Part shown: in pieces, positions 23,721-32,695 of the stretch
How the letters are laid out: every line of letters begins with the position of its first letter
How positions within the stretch are numbered: the stretch's first letter is position 1
Source of the DNA: Leucobacter sp. wl10
GTDB taxonomy: Bacteria > Actinomycetota > Actinomycetes > Actinomycetales > Microbacteriaceae
Length of the DNA stretch: 64,000 nt
Assembly: GCF_003569785.1 (NCBI RefSeq)
Contig: NZ_KZ983989.1
Location: 186,001-250,000, forward strand
Direction: 5' to 3'
Program-made: the position numbers and the translations under genes
Notes under the pieces: model-generated
Databases searched by the model: none
Seen by the model: the letters and a program-made list of their open reading frames with translations, nothing else
What the model was told of the DNA's origin: nothing

Positions 23721-24641
23721 CTACCGGCCTGCCAGGACGTCGAGAGCGTGCTGCAGGTCTTCCGGGTAGGCGCTCTCGTACTCCACGTGGGCTCCACTGC
23801 CGGGATGGCGGAACCCCAGCCGCATCGCGTGCAGCCACTGGCGGGCGAGCCCGAGGCGCGCGGAGAGCGCGGGGTCCGCTCCGTACATGCCGTCGCCGAC
23901 GCAGGGGTGCCGCTGCGCGGACATGTGCACGCGGATCTGGTGGGTGCGGCCGGTCTCGAGCTCGATCTCGAGCAGGCTCGCGTACGGGAAGGCCTCGATC
24001 GTCGTGTAGTGGGTGACGGACGGCTTGCCGTCGCGCGTCACCGCGAACCTCCACTCGTGACCGGGATGACGTCCGATCGGCCCCTCGATCGTCCCTGACA
24101 AGGGGTCCGGGTGGCCCTGCACGACCGCGTGGTAGATCTTGTCGACCTCGCGCTCCTTGAAGGCCCGCTTCAGATCGCTGTAGGCCCGCTCGCTCTTCGC
24201 CACCACCATCAGGCCGCTCGTGCCCGCATCGAGACGGTGCACGACGCCCTGCCGCTCGGGCGCGCCGGAAGTCGCGATGCGGTATCCGGCTCCGGCGAGC
24301 GCGCCCAGCACCGTCGGCCCCTCCCAGCCGAGCGACGGGTGCGCCGCGACGCCGGCGGGCTTGTCGACCACCACGATGTCCTCGTCGTCGTGCACGATCC
24401 CCAGTTGCGGCAGGTGCACCGGCACGATCTCCGGGCCGCGCTTCTCCTCCCAGGAGACCTCGAGCCACCCCCCGGGCGTCAGCCGATCGGACTTGCCGAG
24501 CGCGCGCCCGTCGAGTACCACGCCGCCGGCCTGCGCGATCTCTGCGGCGAAGCTGCGCGAGAAGCCCAGCATCTTGGCGAGCGCGGCATCGACCCGCTCG
24601 CCCCCGAGCCCTTCGGGCACGGGCAGGCTACGATGCTCCAT
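23721..24641 (-). CDS. rluD: RluD-type 23S rRNA pseudouridine synthase
   Basis: Isomerises uridine to pseudouridine in 23S rRNA. The 306 residues start with an S4 RNA-binding domain ([22 protein letters not shown], split here as usual). The synthase domain follows with the catalytic Asp in [14 protein letters not shown] near residue 135 and [13 protein letters not shown] further on. ATG at 24641 fits the family start ([14 protein letters not shown]); a GTG five codons upstream is possible. Either way it overlaps lspA, and the lspA-rluD pair is conserved in many bacteria. Confidence 0.94.
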   Translation of the reverse strand: MEHRSLPVPEGLGGERVDAALAKMLGFSRSFAAEIAQAGGVVLDGRALGKSDRLTPGGWLEVSWEEKRGPEIVPVHLPQLGIVHDDEDIVVVDKPAGVAAHPSLGWEGPTVLGALAGAGYRIATSGAPERQGVVHRLDAGTSGLMVVAKSERAYSDLKRAFKEREVDKIYHAVVQGHPDPLSGTIEGPIGRHPGHEWRFAVTRDGKPSVTHYTTIEAFPYASLLEIELETGRTHQIRVHMSAQRHPCVGDGMYGADPALSARLGLARQWLHAMRLGFRHPGSGAHVEYESAYPEDLQHALDVLAGR

Positions 24642-25260
24642 CGCCGCGGTCCTCACCGGTGTTCTCGGCCCTCGCGGCCCCCCGCCTCCCGTGGTCCCGG
24701 TGCCGCGCGCGCGGCGAGCCGTCGATGGGCAGCCCGAGCAGGCTGATCACGACGAAGATCACCATGCCGCTCACGATGCCGATGTCCGCGATGTTGTAGA
24801 TGGCGGGGTCGAAGCCGAGCCACATCCAGGGCGTGAGGATGTAGTCGATCACGTGGCCCACGGGAAACCCGGGCTCGCGCGTGAGCCGATCGGTCAGATT
24901 GCCGAGCACTCCGCCGAGCAGCAGGCCGAGGAAGAGCCCCCAAGGAATCGAGCGCAGGCGCCGGATCTGCCACAGGATCACGACGACCACGATCACGGCC
25001 AGAGTGGTGAAGATCCAGGTCGAACCGCTGGCGATGGAGAACGCGGCGCCCGGGTTGCGCACGAAGTACCACTGCAGGAAGTCGCCGAGAACGGGGACGA
25101 CGCGCTCCTCCGGAAGGGTGGAGATCACCCAGTTCTTCACGAGCTGATCAGCCGCGAGCAGCGCCGCTGCGACGCCGAGCAGCAGCAGGGGCACGAGCCG
25201 CCGTCGAGACGAGGAAGCGGGGGCGACCTCCGCCGCCCCCGCTTCGGGAATTCCGTTCAC
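24628..25260 (-). CDS. lspA: Lipoprotein signal peptidase
   Basis: Signal peptidase II, an aspartyl protease that removes the leader of diacylated prolipoproteins in the membrane. The 210 residues have four hydrophobic helices; the two catalytic Asp are in GNLTDRL near 122 and YNIADIGI near 155, with the conserved RNPGAAFSI near 70. The last ~30 residues are a charged tail ([16 protein letters not shown]) beyond the core. It would process the lipoprotein encoded at 17333-17824. It is eight bases after divIVA and overlaps rluD. Confidence 0.95.
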   Translation of the reverse strand: MNGIPEAGAAEVAPASSSRRRLVPLLLLGVAAALLAADQLVKNWVISTLPEERVVPVLGDFLQWYFVRNPGAAFSIASGSTWIFTTLAVIVVVVILWQIRRLRSIPWGLFLGLLLGGVLGNLTDRLTREPGFPVGHVIDYILTPWMWLGFDPAIYNIADIGIVSGMVIFVVISLLGLPIDGSPRARHRDHGRRGAARAENTGEDRGDGAS

Positions 25261-25268
25261 GCTCCCGG

Positions 25269-25934
25269 CTACTGCAGGCCGTCGGGGGCGCCCGCGGGCT
25301 CGGGCGAGCCGTCCAGGCTGCGCAGCTGCGACTGGATGTAGGAGCGCAGGGTGGAGCGGTACTCGCTCTCGAACTGACGCAGATCCTTGATCTTGAACTG
25401 GAGCTCGCTGCGCTCCTCGCCGAGCACGCGGAGCTCATCGGCCCGCTGCTTCTGAGCCTCCTCGACGAGCTGCTTGGCCGTGCGCTCCGCGTCCTCGATC
25501 ATCTGATCGCGCTTCGTCTCGGCCTCGGCGATGAGCTTGTCGCGGGTCGTCTCGCCCTCCTGCACGTGCTTGTCGTGCAGCTCGAGCGCGAGCTGCAGCA
25601 TGGCGCTCGACTTGACGGCGTCGGCCTGCGGGGCCGACTCGGGAGCGACCTGTGCCGGTACCGGAGCGGGTGCCGCGACCGGGGCGTCGACGACGATGGT
25701 CTGCTCGGAGGGGGCCTGCTGCCCGCTCGGCTCGCCCTTCGACGCCTCGCAGGCCTCGAGCTTCTCGGTGAGGTCCGCGATCTGGGCTCGTAGCTCCTCC
25801 TTCTCCTGCTCGTGCTGGCGCAGCTCCTCGACGATCGTGTCGAGGAAATCGTCGACCTGGTCGAGATCGTAGCCGTCGCGGAACTTGGTGATCGTGAACT
25901 TCTGATTCACGACGTCTTCGGGAGTCAGGGCCAT
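25269..25934 (-). CDS. divIVA: DivIVA/Wag31 polar growth scaffold
   Basis: Coiled-coil protein that binds curved membrane at the poles and recruits the elongation machinery in Actinobacteria. The 221 residues begin with the lipid-binding domain (MALTPEDVVNQKFTITKF, DGYDLDQVDDFLDTI). A first coiled coil lies at about 35-60. A Pro/Ala-rich linker follows (VAAPAPVPAQVAPES, about 80-105), and a long second coiled coil to about 205 (DKLIAEAETKRDQMIEDAER). It is immediately upstream of lspA. A small hairpin sits in the leader (25957-25972). Confidence 0.96.
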   Translation of the reverse strand: MALTPEDVVNQKFTITKFRDGYDLDQVDDFLDTIVEELRQHEQEKEELRAQIADLTEKLEACEASKGEPSGQQAPSEQTIVVDAPVAAPAPVPAQVAPESAPQADAVKSSAMLQLALELHDKHVQEGETTRDKLIAEAETKRDQMIEDAERTAKQLVEEAQKQRADELRVLGEERSELQFKIKDLRQFESEYRSTLRSYIQSQLRSLDGSPEPAGAPDGLQ

Positions 25935-25956
25935 CGTTACGTCTCTTTCACTTCGG

Positions 25957-25986
25957 GACCACTGACGTGGTCATGGGTCAACGCTA
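25957..25986 (-). promoter_or_regulatory. Putative divIVA promoter and leader hairpin
   Basis: On the minus strand, TGC followed by TAGCGT (25981-25986) reads as an extended -10. A perfect six-base hairpin GACCAC-TGAC-GTGGTC (25957-25972) would lie at the extreme 5' end of the transcript, about 22 bases before the divIVA ATG. Such hairpins can protect mRNA or control access to the start; this is an inference. Confidence 0.3.
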
Positions 25987-26021
25987 GCAAATAATGTCGG
26001 GTTCCCGCAGGTTCGCGCTCA

Positions 26022-26315
26022 TCACCACCCGGGGAGGATGGCCAGCAGGATCCAGCACGAGATCAGCGTGAGCATCCAGCCGAGATCGAGCATGACCTGC
26101 CCCAGGCGGATCGGCGGAAGGACCTTGCGGAACATCCTGATGGGCGGATCCGTCACCGTGAAGACGAACTCCACCAGTACCGCCGGCACGCCTCGAGGCC
26201 GGAAGCGCCGGTTGAACACGAGGATCCAGTCGATCACCAGGCGCACCCAGAGCAGCAGGATGTAGATCCGCAGCAGCACCTTCACCACGGTGGTGATCGT
26301 TAAGACGATCTCCAC
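26022..26315 (-). CDS. YggT family membrane protein
   Basis: The 97-residue protein has two hydrophobic helices (about residues 8-28 and 70-92) joined by a basic loop with RPRGVPAVLVEFVFTVTDPP, which matches the YggT family. In Actinobacteria a YggT protein is a fixed member of the ftsZ-yggS-sepF-yggT-divIVA string, with a suspected role in septation or osmotic balance. The start is three bases after the sepF stop, so the two are probably translated together. Confidence 0.93.
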   Translation of the reverse strand: MEIVLTITTVVKVLLRIYILLLWVRLVIDWILVFNRRFRPRGVPAVLVEFVFTVTDPPIRMFRKVLPPIRLGQVMLDLGWMLTLISCWILLAILPGW

Positions 26316-26318
26316 CTC

Positions 26319-26828
26319 TTACGCCGAGGGCGCCACGAAGAACGAGCCGCTGTCGCCCTGCCGCGAGTCCTCGCCCCCGACCCCGATGTGCTCGGGGGAC
26401 AGCAGGAACACCTTGCTGGTGACCCGCTCGATGCGCCCGTGCAGTCCCATGGTGAGGCCGCTCGCGAAGTCGATGAGGCGCTTGGCCTCCCCCTCGTCCA
26501 TGCGAGAGAGGTTGATGATGACCGGAACGCCGTCGCGGAAGCCCTCCGCGATGACCTTCGCGTCCTTGTACTCGGTGGGATGCACGGTGAGGATCTCGTT
26601 CATCGGCTGCTGCGCGGGCTGCTTCGCCGGCGTGACCCGGCGCAGCGGCGTCACCGCGGCGCGCTGCGGAGCGGCGGGGCGGCTCGTCTCGGCCTTGGGC
26701 GTGGTGGGGGCGGGCGTCGCGCGCGGAGCGGCCGAGGCCCTCTCCTGCTGCGAAGCCGCGTTCTGCTCCTCGAGTTCCTCCTCCGCGAGGCCCAGGAACA
26801 CCATGGTCTTCTTCAGCGGATTGCTCAT
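26319..26828 (-). CDS. sepF: Cell division protein SepF
   Basis: Membrane anchor for FtsZ, standing in for the absent FtsA. The 169 residues start [18 protein letters not shown], the amphipathic anchor, followed by a disordered Ala/Pro-rich stretch and the SepF core (about 75-160: [53 protein letters not shown]). ATG at 26828 was chosen because the family begins there; a TTG four codons upstream overlaps the ribosome site. It sits between yggS and yggT. Confidence 0.96.
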   Translation of the reverse strand: MSNPLKKTMVFLGLAEEELEEQNAASQQERASAAPRATPAPTTPKAETSRPAAPQRAAVTPLRRVTPAKQPAQQPMNEILTVHPTEYKDAKVIAEGFRDGVPVIINLSRMDEGEAKRLIDFASGLTMGLHGRIERVTSKVFLLSPEHIGVGGEDSRQGDSGSFFVAPSA

Positions 26829-26858
26829 CTTCTCTCCCAACGGTGCGGTGCTTCGAGA

Positions 26859-27554
26859 CTATCTGGGCTCCGGGCGTTTGCCCGTGATTGCGCTGCCGAT
26901 TCGCAGGTGTGTCGCGCCGTGGGCGATCGCCTCGGCGTAGTCGTGCGTCATGCCCGCCGAGATCGCGGACGCGGCGGGGTCGAGCGAGCGCAGGCGCTCC
27001 GAGTAGCCGGCGAGCCGCTCGAATGCGCGAGCGGGATCCTCCTCGAGCGGTGCGACGGCCATGACGCCGCGCAGTCGCAGGGACGGCGCTTCGAGCACGC
27101 GTTCGGCGAGCGGCAGGGCGTCGTCGGGGGCGACGCCCCCGCGGTGCGGATCGTCGGTGAGGTTGATCTGCACGAAGGCGTCGATCTCGCGCTCCACGCC
27201 GGAGAGGGCGTCGACGAGACGCTCCCGGTCGATCGAGTGGATCGCGTGCGCGTAGCGCGCAGCCTGCCTGGCCTTCTTGGTCTGCAGCTGGCCGATGAAG
27301 TGCCAGGCGAGGTGCAGCCCGGCGAGTTCCTCAGCCTTCGCCTGAGCCTCCTGGTGCCGGTTCTCCCCCACGTCGCGCACGCCGAGGTCGGCGAGCGCCG
27401 CGACGAGCGAGGCGGGATGGAACTTCGTCACGACGATCAGGGTGACGTCCTCGGGATCGCGGGAGGCTGATCGGCACGCGTCCACGATCCCGTCGCGCAC
27501 CTCGGCGAGTCGCTGGCCGAGCCCGGGGAGCACCGCGGAATCCGGGAAACCCAC
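26859..27554 (-). CDS. YggS/PLPBP pyridoxal phosphate homeostasis protein
   Basis: PLP-binding, non-catalytic regulator of vitamin B6 and amino-acid balance. The 231-residue barrel has the cofactor lysine in LIVVTKFHPASLV near residue 44, GENRHQEAQAKAEEL, WHFIGQLQTKKARQAA near 83-100, and the phosphate loop SAGMTHDYAEAIAHG near 197. The sequence ends with the ATHLRIGSAITGKR stretch typical of the family. It is five bases after ftsZ and 30 bases before sepF. Confidence 0.95.
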   Translation of the reverse strand: MGFPDSAVLPGLGQRLAEVRDGIVDACRSASRDPEDVTLIVVTKFHPASLVAALADLGVRDVGENRHQEAQAKAEELAGLHLAWHFIGQLQTKKARQAARYAHAIHSIDRERLVDALSGVEREIDAFVQINLTDDPHRGGVAPDDALPLAERVLEAPSLRLRGVMAVAPLEEDPARAFERLAGYSERLRSLDPAASAISAGMTHDYAEAIAHGATHLRIGSAITGKRPEPR

Positions 27555-27559
27555 CCCTC

Positions 27560-28789
27560 CTACCTCAGGAACTCGGGGATGTCGAGATCGTCGTCGTCAT
27601 CGCCGTCGAAGGCCGGGTCGGAGAGCTGCGCCTCGACCGGGGGGTTCAGCACCTCCCCGAACTGGCCGGTGGCCGGGCTCTTGGCGTCGGCGTCCCGCTC
27701 CTGCGAGGCGTTGAACCCCGGGAAGCCGAGTCCCGTGGCCTCGCTCGTCGAGGAGGCGCGCGCGCCGGGAGCCGCGACCTCGTCGAGGCTCTCCACGTGG
27801 CTGCCGCGTCGTCCGCGCTCGGGCGCCGTCACCTGCGGCGAGGGCTCGACGTCGAAGCCGGCCGCGATCACGGTCACGCGCACCTCGTCGCCGAGCGTGT
27901 CGTCGATGACCGTGCCGAAGATGATGTTGGCCTCGGCGTGCACGACGTCCTGCACGAGCGTCGACGCCTCGTAGATCTCGCTGAGCGCGAGGTTCGAGGA
28001 TCCCTGGATCGACAGCAGCACGCCGTGGGCGCCCTCGACCGACGCCTCGAGCAGCGGCGAGGCGACGGCGAGCTCGGCCGCCTTGATCGCTCGGTCGGCT
28101 CCCCGCGCGGAGCCGATGCCCATGAGCGCCGCTCCGGCGCCCTGCATCACGGACTTCACATCGGCGAAGTCGAGGTTGATGAGGCCGGGGGTGGTGATGA
28201 GGTCGGTGATGCCCGAGACGCCCGCGAGCAGAACCTGATCGGCGGCCGCGAAGGCCTCGATCATGCTGATCCCGGGCTCGGCGATCTCGAGCAGGCGATC
28301 GTTGGGCACGACGATGAGGGTGTCGACGGCCTCGCGGAGCGTGTGCACGCCGGCGTCGGCCTGGGCCGCGCGGCGCTTGCCCTCGAAGCTGAAGGGGCGG
28401 GTCACGACGCCGATGGTGAGGGCGCCGATGGACTTCGCGATCCGGGCGACGACCGGTGCCGCTCCGGTGCCCGTGCCGCCGCCCTCGCCTGCGGTGACGA
28501 AGACCATGTCCGCTCCGGCGAGGGCCTCCTCGATCTCCTCGGCGTGATCCTCCGCCGCCCGGCGCCCCACCTCGGGGTCGGCGCCCGCCCCGAGGCCTCG
28601 GGTGAGCTCGCGCCCGATGTCGAGCTTCACGTCGGCGTCGCTCAGCAGGAGCGCCTGGGCGTCAGTGTTGACCGCGATGAACTCGACGCCGCGCAGGCCG
28701 AGCTCGATCATGCGGTTGACCGCGTTGACGCCACCGCCGCCGACTCCGACGACCTTGATCACCGCGAGGTAGTTCTGGTTGCCTGACAC
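27560..28789 (-). CDS. ftsZ: Cell division GTPase FtsZ
   Basis: Tubulin homologue that forms the Z ring. The 409 residues show [19 protein letters not shown] at the N-terminus, the GTP signature [13 protein letters not shown] near 104-116, the T7 loop [11 protein letters not shown] near 206, and a GTPase core ending near 315. A variable linker rich in Ala/Ser follows, and the C-terminal peptide [11 protein letters not shown] would bind SepF and FtsW. The GTG start at 28789 has GGAGGA five bases upstream. A 27-bp motif shared with the merR gene at 56373 lies at 28817-28843. Confidence 0.98.
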   Translation of the reverse strand: MSGNQNYLAVIKVVGVGGGGVNAVNRMIELGLRGVEFIAVNTDAQALLLSDADVKLDIGRELTRGLGAGADPEVGRRAAEDHAEEIEEALAGADMVFVTAGEGGGTGTGAAPVVARIAKSIGALTIGVVTRPFSFEGKRRAAQADAGVHTLREAVDTLIVVPNDRLLEIAEPGISMIEAFAAADQVLLAGVSGITDLITTPGLINLDFADVKSVMQGAGAALMGIGSARGADRAIKAAELAVASPLLEASVEGAHGVLLSIQGSSNLALSEIYEASTLVQDVVHAEANIIFGTVIDDTLGDEVRVTVIAAGFDVEPSPQVTAPERGRRGSHVESLDEVAAPGARASSTSEATGLGFPGFNASQERDADAKSPATGQFGEVLNPPVEAQLSDPAFDGDDDDDLDIPEFLR

Positions 28790-28805
28790 CTGGATCCTCC
28801 GCCCC

Positions 28806-28843
28806 CAACCTTCAACCTCTAGCTGAAGTTAAAAGTTAGTATC
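28806..28843 (-). promoter_or_regulatory. Candidate FtsR-type operator upstream of ftsZ
   Basis: On the plus strand the 18-base core at 28817-28834 reads CTCTAGCTGAAGTTAAAA. A second element upstream of merR (57078-57095) reads CTCTAGTTGAACTTGAAG; the extended 27-bp windows agree at 20 of 27 positions. A CAACCTTCAA arm (28806-28815) adds partial dyad symmetry, as MerR-family sites usually have. The edge is 27 bases upstream of the ftsZ GTG. MerR-type FtsR is known to activate ftsZ in C. glutamicum, and a likely FtsR is encoded at 57123. Confidence 0.6.
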
Positions 28844-28946
28844 GCCGTATACATTTCCTGCGCACAACGCTAAGGGCCGTGCGCCCCGCAGAACCGCAGA
28901 CACGCCGCGATTCGCGACTCTGCCGCGCGACCTGCGGCCCCCGCGC

Positions 28947-29966
28947 CTACCGGAAGACCGGCGCGTCCACGGACGAGACGTCGATCAGCTGCACCGGCCG
29001 ATCGGCCAGGGACGTCAGCATGCGCTGCAGCACGATCGCCTTCTCCGCCGTGCGCTCGGCGTCGCCCCAGAGCACCTCGACCCCGCTCGTCAGCGTGAAG
29101 GTGACGTCCTGCGCGCTCGTCGCCGACACCGCGCCGATCTGGGCGCGCAGCTCCGCCGGCATGCCGCGCAGGGCGCGCGCAGCCGAGCGGAACGACGGCG
29201 ACGAGAGATCGGTCACGGCGCCGCTCGCGACGGGCACCCCCGCAGGCGGGGCCTCGGCGTTGCCGAGCAGCACGCCCGCGGCGTCGTAGAACGCGTAGCC
29301 GCTCCCGCCCTGCAGCGAGACCACGGCCACGCGCTCCTCGATGCGCACGACGAGCGTGCTCGGCGGCACCCGCTCCACGGCGTAGCGCTGGATGAGCGGG
29401 AAGGGCTCCAGCGCGCGGAGCACCTCGGCATCGTCCACGAGTGCCAGCGGGCGGCCTTCGAAGCGCGCGAGCGCCCGCCCGATCTCTCCCTGGTTCACCG
29501 ACACCGCGCCGACGACCCGCACCTCGCGCACCGCCATGAGCGGGGTGAACGCCCCCGCCGCCACGAAGAGCGCGAGGCCCACGACGGCGCCGAGCGCGAT
29601 CAAGCCGTTCCGTCGTCGCCGACGCGCGTCCGCGGAGAACCGGCGTCGCTCCCGGCGGATCCTGGCGCGGCGCAGTCTGCCCGCCTCGCGCACTCTGCGC
29701 TCCGCCGCTCGCACGGGATCGGCCTCGCGCGCCCCGCGCAGCCTGGCGAGCCGGGATCCCGGACCACGCCCCGCCGGCTCGATCGAGGCATCGCGCGTCT
29801 CGCGGGCCTCGCTCAGGTCGACCGTCGACGCGAGATCGCCGTCCGCGCGCGCCCCCGCGTCGGCGCGCGCTCCCCGGTCCGGAAGCGCCGTCGGCTCGGG
29901 CTTCTCCACCCGCCCCGGCCCCTCCACCCGCTCGGGGGTCCGGTCGAAACCGCTCGGTCGCTTCAT
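28947..29966 (-). CDS. ftsQ: Cell division protein FtsQ/DivIB
   Basis: Bitopic divisome protein linking FtsL/FtsB-type proteins to septal wall synthesis. The 339 residues have a long charged cytoplasmic region (~1-115, rich in Arg and Glu), one transmembrane helix near 118-140 (GLIALGAVVGLALFVAAGAF) and the outside POTRA domain beginning MAVREVRVVGAVSVNQGEIG. The FtsQ domain follows (RYAVERVPPSTLVVRIEERV). It is nine bases after murC, and a 157-base gap with the ftsZ promoter follows. Confidence 0.94.
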   Translation of the reverse strand: MKRPSGFDRTPERVEGPGRVEKPEPTALPDRGARADAGARADGDLASTVDLSEARETRDASIEPAGRGPGSRLARLRGAREADPVRAAERRVREAGRLRRARIRRERRRFSADARRRRRNGLIALGAVVGLALFVAAGAFTPLMAVREVRVVGAVSVNQGEIGRALARFEGRPLALVDDAEVLRALEPFPLIQRYAVERVPPSTLVVRIEERVAVVSLQGGSGYAFYDAAGVLLGNAEAPPAGVPVASGAVTDLSSPSFRSAARALRGMPAELRAQIGAVSATSAQDVTFTLTSGVEVLWGDAERTAEKAIVLQRMLTSLADRPVQLIDVSSVDAPVFR

Positions 29967-29975
29967 GGGCGCGGC

Positions 29976-31397
29976 TCAGCGGGGCTCGGGCTCGAAGCGG
30001 CCGCGCAGCGCCGCGACCACCTGGGGGATGATCCGATAGACGGTACCGCAGCTCATGGTCACCATCACGTCGCCGGGCCTGGCGATCTCGGCGAGATAGT
30101 CCGCGGCGTCCTGCCAGTCCGGCCGATAGGCGACCCGGCTCGGATCGGCGAAGTCCTGCGCGACCAGCGCGCCCGTGACGCCCTCGACCGGGTCCTCGCG
30201 CGCGCCGTCGACGGCGAGCACGACCGTGTGATCCGCCCCGGCCTCGAGCGCCTCGGCGAACTCGCGGTGGAACAGCCGCGTGCGACTGTACAGGTGGGGC
30301 TGGTGGATCGCGATGAGCCGCCCCTCCCCGACCACGGCGCGCGCCGAGTCGAGCAGCGCGGCGACCTCGGTGTGGTGGTGGGCGTAGTCGTCGTAGACCC
30401 GCACCCCCCCGACCTCGGCGTGGAACTCGAAGCGGCGCTTGGTGCCGCCGAACTCGGCCACCGCGGCGAGCGCCGGCCCCGCCTCGAACCCGAGGCCGAT
30501 GAGCACCGCGAGGGCGCCGACCGCGTTGACGGCGTTGTGCCGCCCGTAGACCCGCAGCCGGGCGCCGTGCCGCTCCCCCTCCACCTCGACCTCGAAGCGC
30601 ACGGGGCCGGAGTCGTCGATCGACACGATGCGCACGTCGGCCCCCTCGGACTCGCCGAAGGTGCGGATCGGCGGGTGCTCCCCGCCCGCCCGCAGCGCGT
30701 CGAGCACCTCGCGCGCGCCGGGATCGTCCGCCGAGACGACCAGCTGCTCGCCAGCCCCCCGCGCGAAGTCGACGAAGGCCCGCATGAACGCTTCGCGGGA
30801 GCCGTAGAAGTCGAGGTGCTCGGGGTCGACGTTCGTGATCAGCGCCACCGCGGTGTCGTAGAGCAGGAACGACTTGTCGCTCTCGTCGGCCTCGATCACG
30901 AAGAGGTCGTCGTCGCCCGGCCCCGAGCTCACCCCGAGCGACTCGATGACGCCGCCGTTCACGAACGAGGGATCGGCGCCGAGGCCCAGCAGCCCGGTCA
31001 CGATCATGCCGGTCGACGTCGTCTTGCCGTGGGCGCCCGCGACCGACACCACGCGCTTGCCGCGGGCGAGCCACGCGAGCGCGTGCGAGCGGTGCAGCAC
31101 CGGCAGCCCCTTCGCGAGGGCGGCGCGGTACTCGGGGTTGTCCTGCCACAGCGCGCCCGTCACCACGAGCGTGTCGGCCTCGCCCACGTTCGCGGCGTCG
31201 TGCCCGATGCTGACGGGGATGCCGAGTCTCTCGAGCGCCTCCGTCGAGTAGTTCGCGCTGCGATCCGAGCCGGTCACCGGCACGCCGGCCTGGTGCATCA
31301 TACGCGCGATGCCGCTCATGCCCGACCCGCCGATGCCGACGAAGTGCACCCGACCGAGCCCATCGGGGATCTCCATCTCGAGATCGGGATAGATCAT
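29976..31397 (-). CDS. murC: UDP-N-acetylmuramate--alanine ligase
   Basis: Adds the first amino acid of the stem peptide to UDP-MurNAc. The 473 residues have [20 protein letters not shown] at the N-terminal domain, the ATP loop [14 protein letters not shown] near 120, [10 protein letters not shown] near 172 and [12 protein letters not shown] near 190. Domain 3 is complete with [12 protein letters not shown]. In other members of the family the first residue may be Ala, Gly or Ser, which cannot be told from sequence. ATG at 31397 has GAGGAGGA upstream. It precedes ftsQ; murB is not in the cluster. Confidence 0.97.
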   Translation of the reverse strand: MIYPDLEMEIPDGLGRVHFVGIGGSGMSGIARMMHQAGVPVTGSDRSANYSTEALERLGIPVSIGHDAANVGEADTLVVTGALWQDNPEYRAALAKGLPVLHRSHALAWLARGKRVVSVAGAHGKTTSTGMIVTGLLGLGADPSFVNGGVIESLGVSSGPGDDDLFVIEADESDKSFLLYDTAVALITNVDPEHLDFYGSREAFMRAFVDFARGAGEQLVVSADDPGAREVLDALRAGGEHPPIRTFGESEGADVRIVSIDDSGPVRFEVEVEGERHGARLRVYGRHNAVNAVGALAVLIGLGFEAGPALAAVAEFGGTKRRFEFHAEVGGVRVYDDYAHHHTEVAALLDSARAVVGEGRLIAIHQPHLYSRTRLFHREFAEALEAGADHTVVLAVDGAREDPVEGVTGALVAQDFADPSRVAYRPDWQDAADYLAEIARPGDVMVTMSCGTVYRIIPQVVAALRGRFEPEPR

Positions 31398-31597
31398 GCG
31401 TCCTCCTCAGATAGACACTCCAGCGTACCGCTTCCCGCTCCCCGGCTCCCTGAGATCCGCCGCTCATCCGCGCAGGGCGCGCTCCGCCTCCGGCGCCGGC
31501 ACGAGCGGGACCGCGAGCTCGGCCGCGGACGGGGAGCCGGGTGGTTCAGACCCCGTCGCGGCGGCGGAGGAGCTGCACGTGCGACACGCACGCGATC

Positions 31598-32695
31598 CTA
31601 TCCCGGTCGGCGTCGGGAGAGGCGAGCGGCGAGCGCCTCGCGCACCATCGAGAGCAACCGCTCGGTCCCGTCGAGCGCGCCGGCCCCTCGGGCTCGCTCC
31701 GACATGTCGGCGAGGCGGGCGTCGTCGGCGATCAGCGGGATCAGTGCGCCGCGCACCCACGCGGGCGTGAGCTCCGCGTCCTCGACCAGCAGCGCCCCGC
31801 CCGCCTCGACCACCGAGGCCGCGTTGAAGCGCTGCTCGCCGTTGCCGTGGCCGTACGGCACGAGAACGGAGGGGATCCCGAGCCCGGCGAGCTCGCTCAC
31901 GGTGGTCGATCCGGCGCGCGACACGGCGAGATCGCACGCCGCGAGCGCGAGGTCCATGCGGTCGCAGTACGGCATCACCTCGTAGCCCGCGACCCCGGGG
32001 TCCTCGACCTCGGTCAGTCCGCCCCAGATGTGCAGCACCTGGATGCCGGCCGCGACGATCTCAGCCGCCGAGCCGGAGACGCCGCGGTTGATCGCGCGGG
32101 CGCCGAGCGACCCGCCGGTCACGAGCAGTGTGCGGCGTTCCGGGTCGAGGCCGAAGTGCTCGCGGGCGGGAGCCCGCAGGGCTGCGCGGTCGAGACCGGT
32201 GATCTCGGGGCGCAGCGGCATGCCGGTCACGCGCGCGCTCCGGATCGGGGTGCCCGGGAAGGTGACGCCCACGTAGGGGGTGCTGCGCGCGCCGAGCCTG
32301 TTGGCCATGCCCGGCTTGGCGTTGGCCTCGTGGATCACCACCGGCACGCCCTCCCGCGCGCCGGCCCGGTAGGCGGGAGCCGAGGCGTAGCCGCCGAATC
32401 CCACCACCGCGTCGATGCCGCGCTCGCGGATGAGCGCGCGCACCCGTCGCACGGCGCGCGCGAAACGCGCGGGGAACCGAAGCGCGGCGAGGTCGGGGCG
32501 CCGCGGGAACGGCAGGCGCTCGATGTGCACGAGCTCGTAGCCGCGCTCGGGCACCAGCCTCGCCTCGAGCCCCTCGCGGGTGCCGAGCACCACGATCCGG
32601 GCGTCGGGCTCCTCGGCGCGGATGAGGTCGGCGAGCGCGAGCAGCGGGTTGACGTGCCCCGCGGTGCCTCCGCCCGCGAGCAGGTAGCTGGTCAT
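31598..32695 (-). CDS. murG: UDP-N-acetylglucosamine--MurNAc-pentapeptide transferase
   Basis: Transfers GlcNAc to lipid I to make lipid II on the inner face of the membrane. The 365 residues have the glycine-rich GGGTAGHVNPLLALAD at 8-23, PVVIHEANAKPGMANRL near 128, VTGGSLGARAINRG near 193, and SRAGSTTVSELAGLGIPSVL in the C-terminal GT-B domain that binds UDP-GlcNAc. ATG at 32695 overlaps the ftsW stop (ATGA). About 200 bases with no recognisable gene separate it from murC. Confidence 0.97.
   Translation of the reverse strand: MTSYLLAGGGTAGHVNPLLALADLIRAEEPDARIVVLGTREGLEARLVPERGYELVHIERLPFPRRPDLAALRFPARFARAVRRVRALIRERGIDAVVGFGGYASAPAYRAGAREGVPVVIHEANAKPGMANRLGARSTPYVGVTFPGTPIRSARVTGMPLRPEITGLDRAALRAPAREHFGLDPERRTLLVTGGSLGARAINRGVSGSAAEIVAAGIQVLHIWGGLTEVEDPGVAGYEVMPYCDRMDLALAACDLAVSRAGSTTVSELAGLGIPSVLVPYGHGNGEQRFNAASVVEAGGALLVEDAELTPAWVRGALIPLIADDARLADMSERARGAGALDGTERLLSMVREALAARLSRRRPG

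Noticed and set aside
31398-31597. A small gene between murC and murG
   Set aside because: Open frames here are short, Arg/Pro-rich and lack ribosome sites; coding pattern is poor. It may be decayed spacer.
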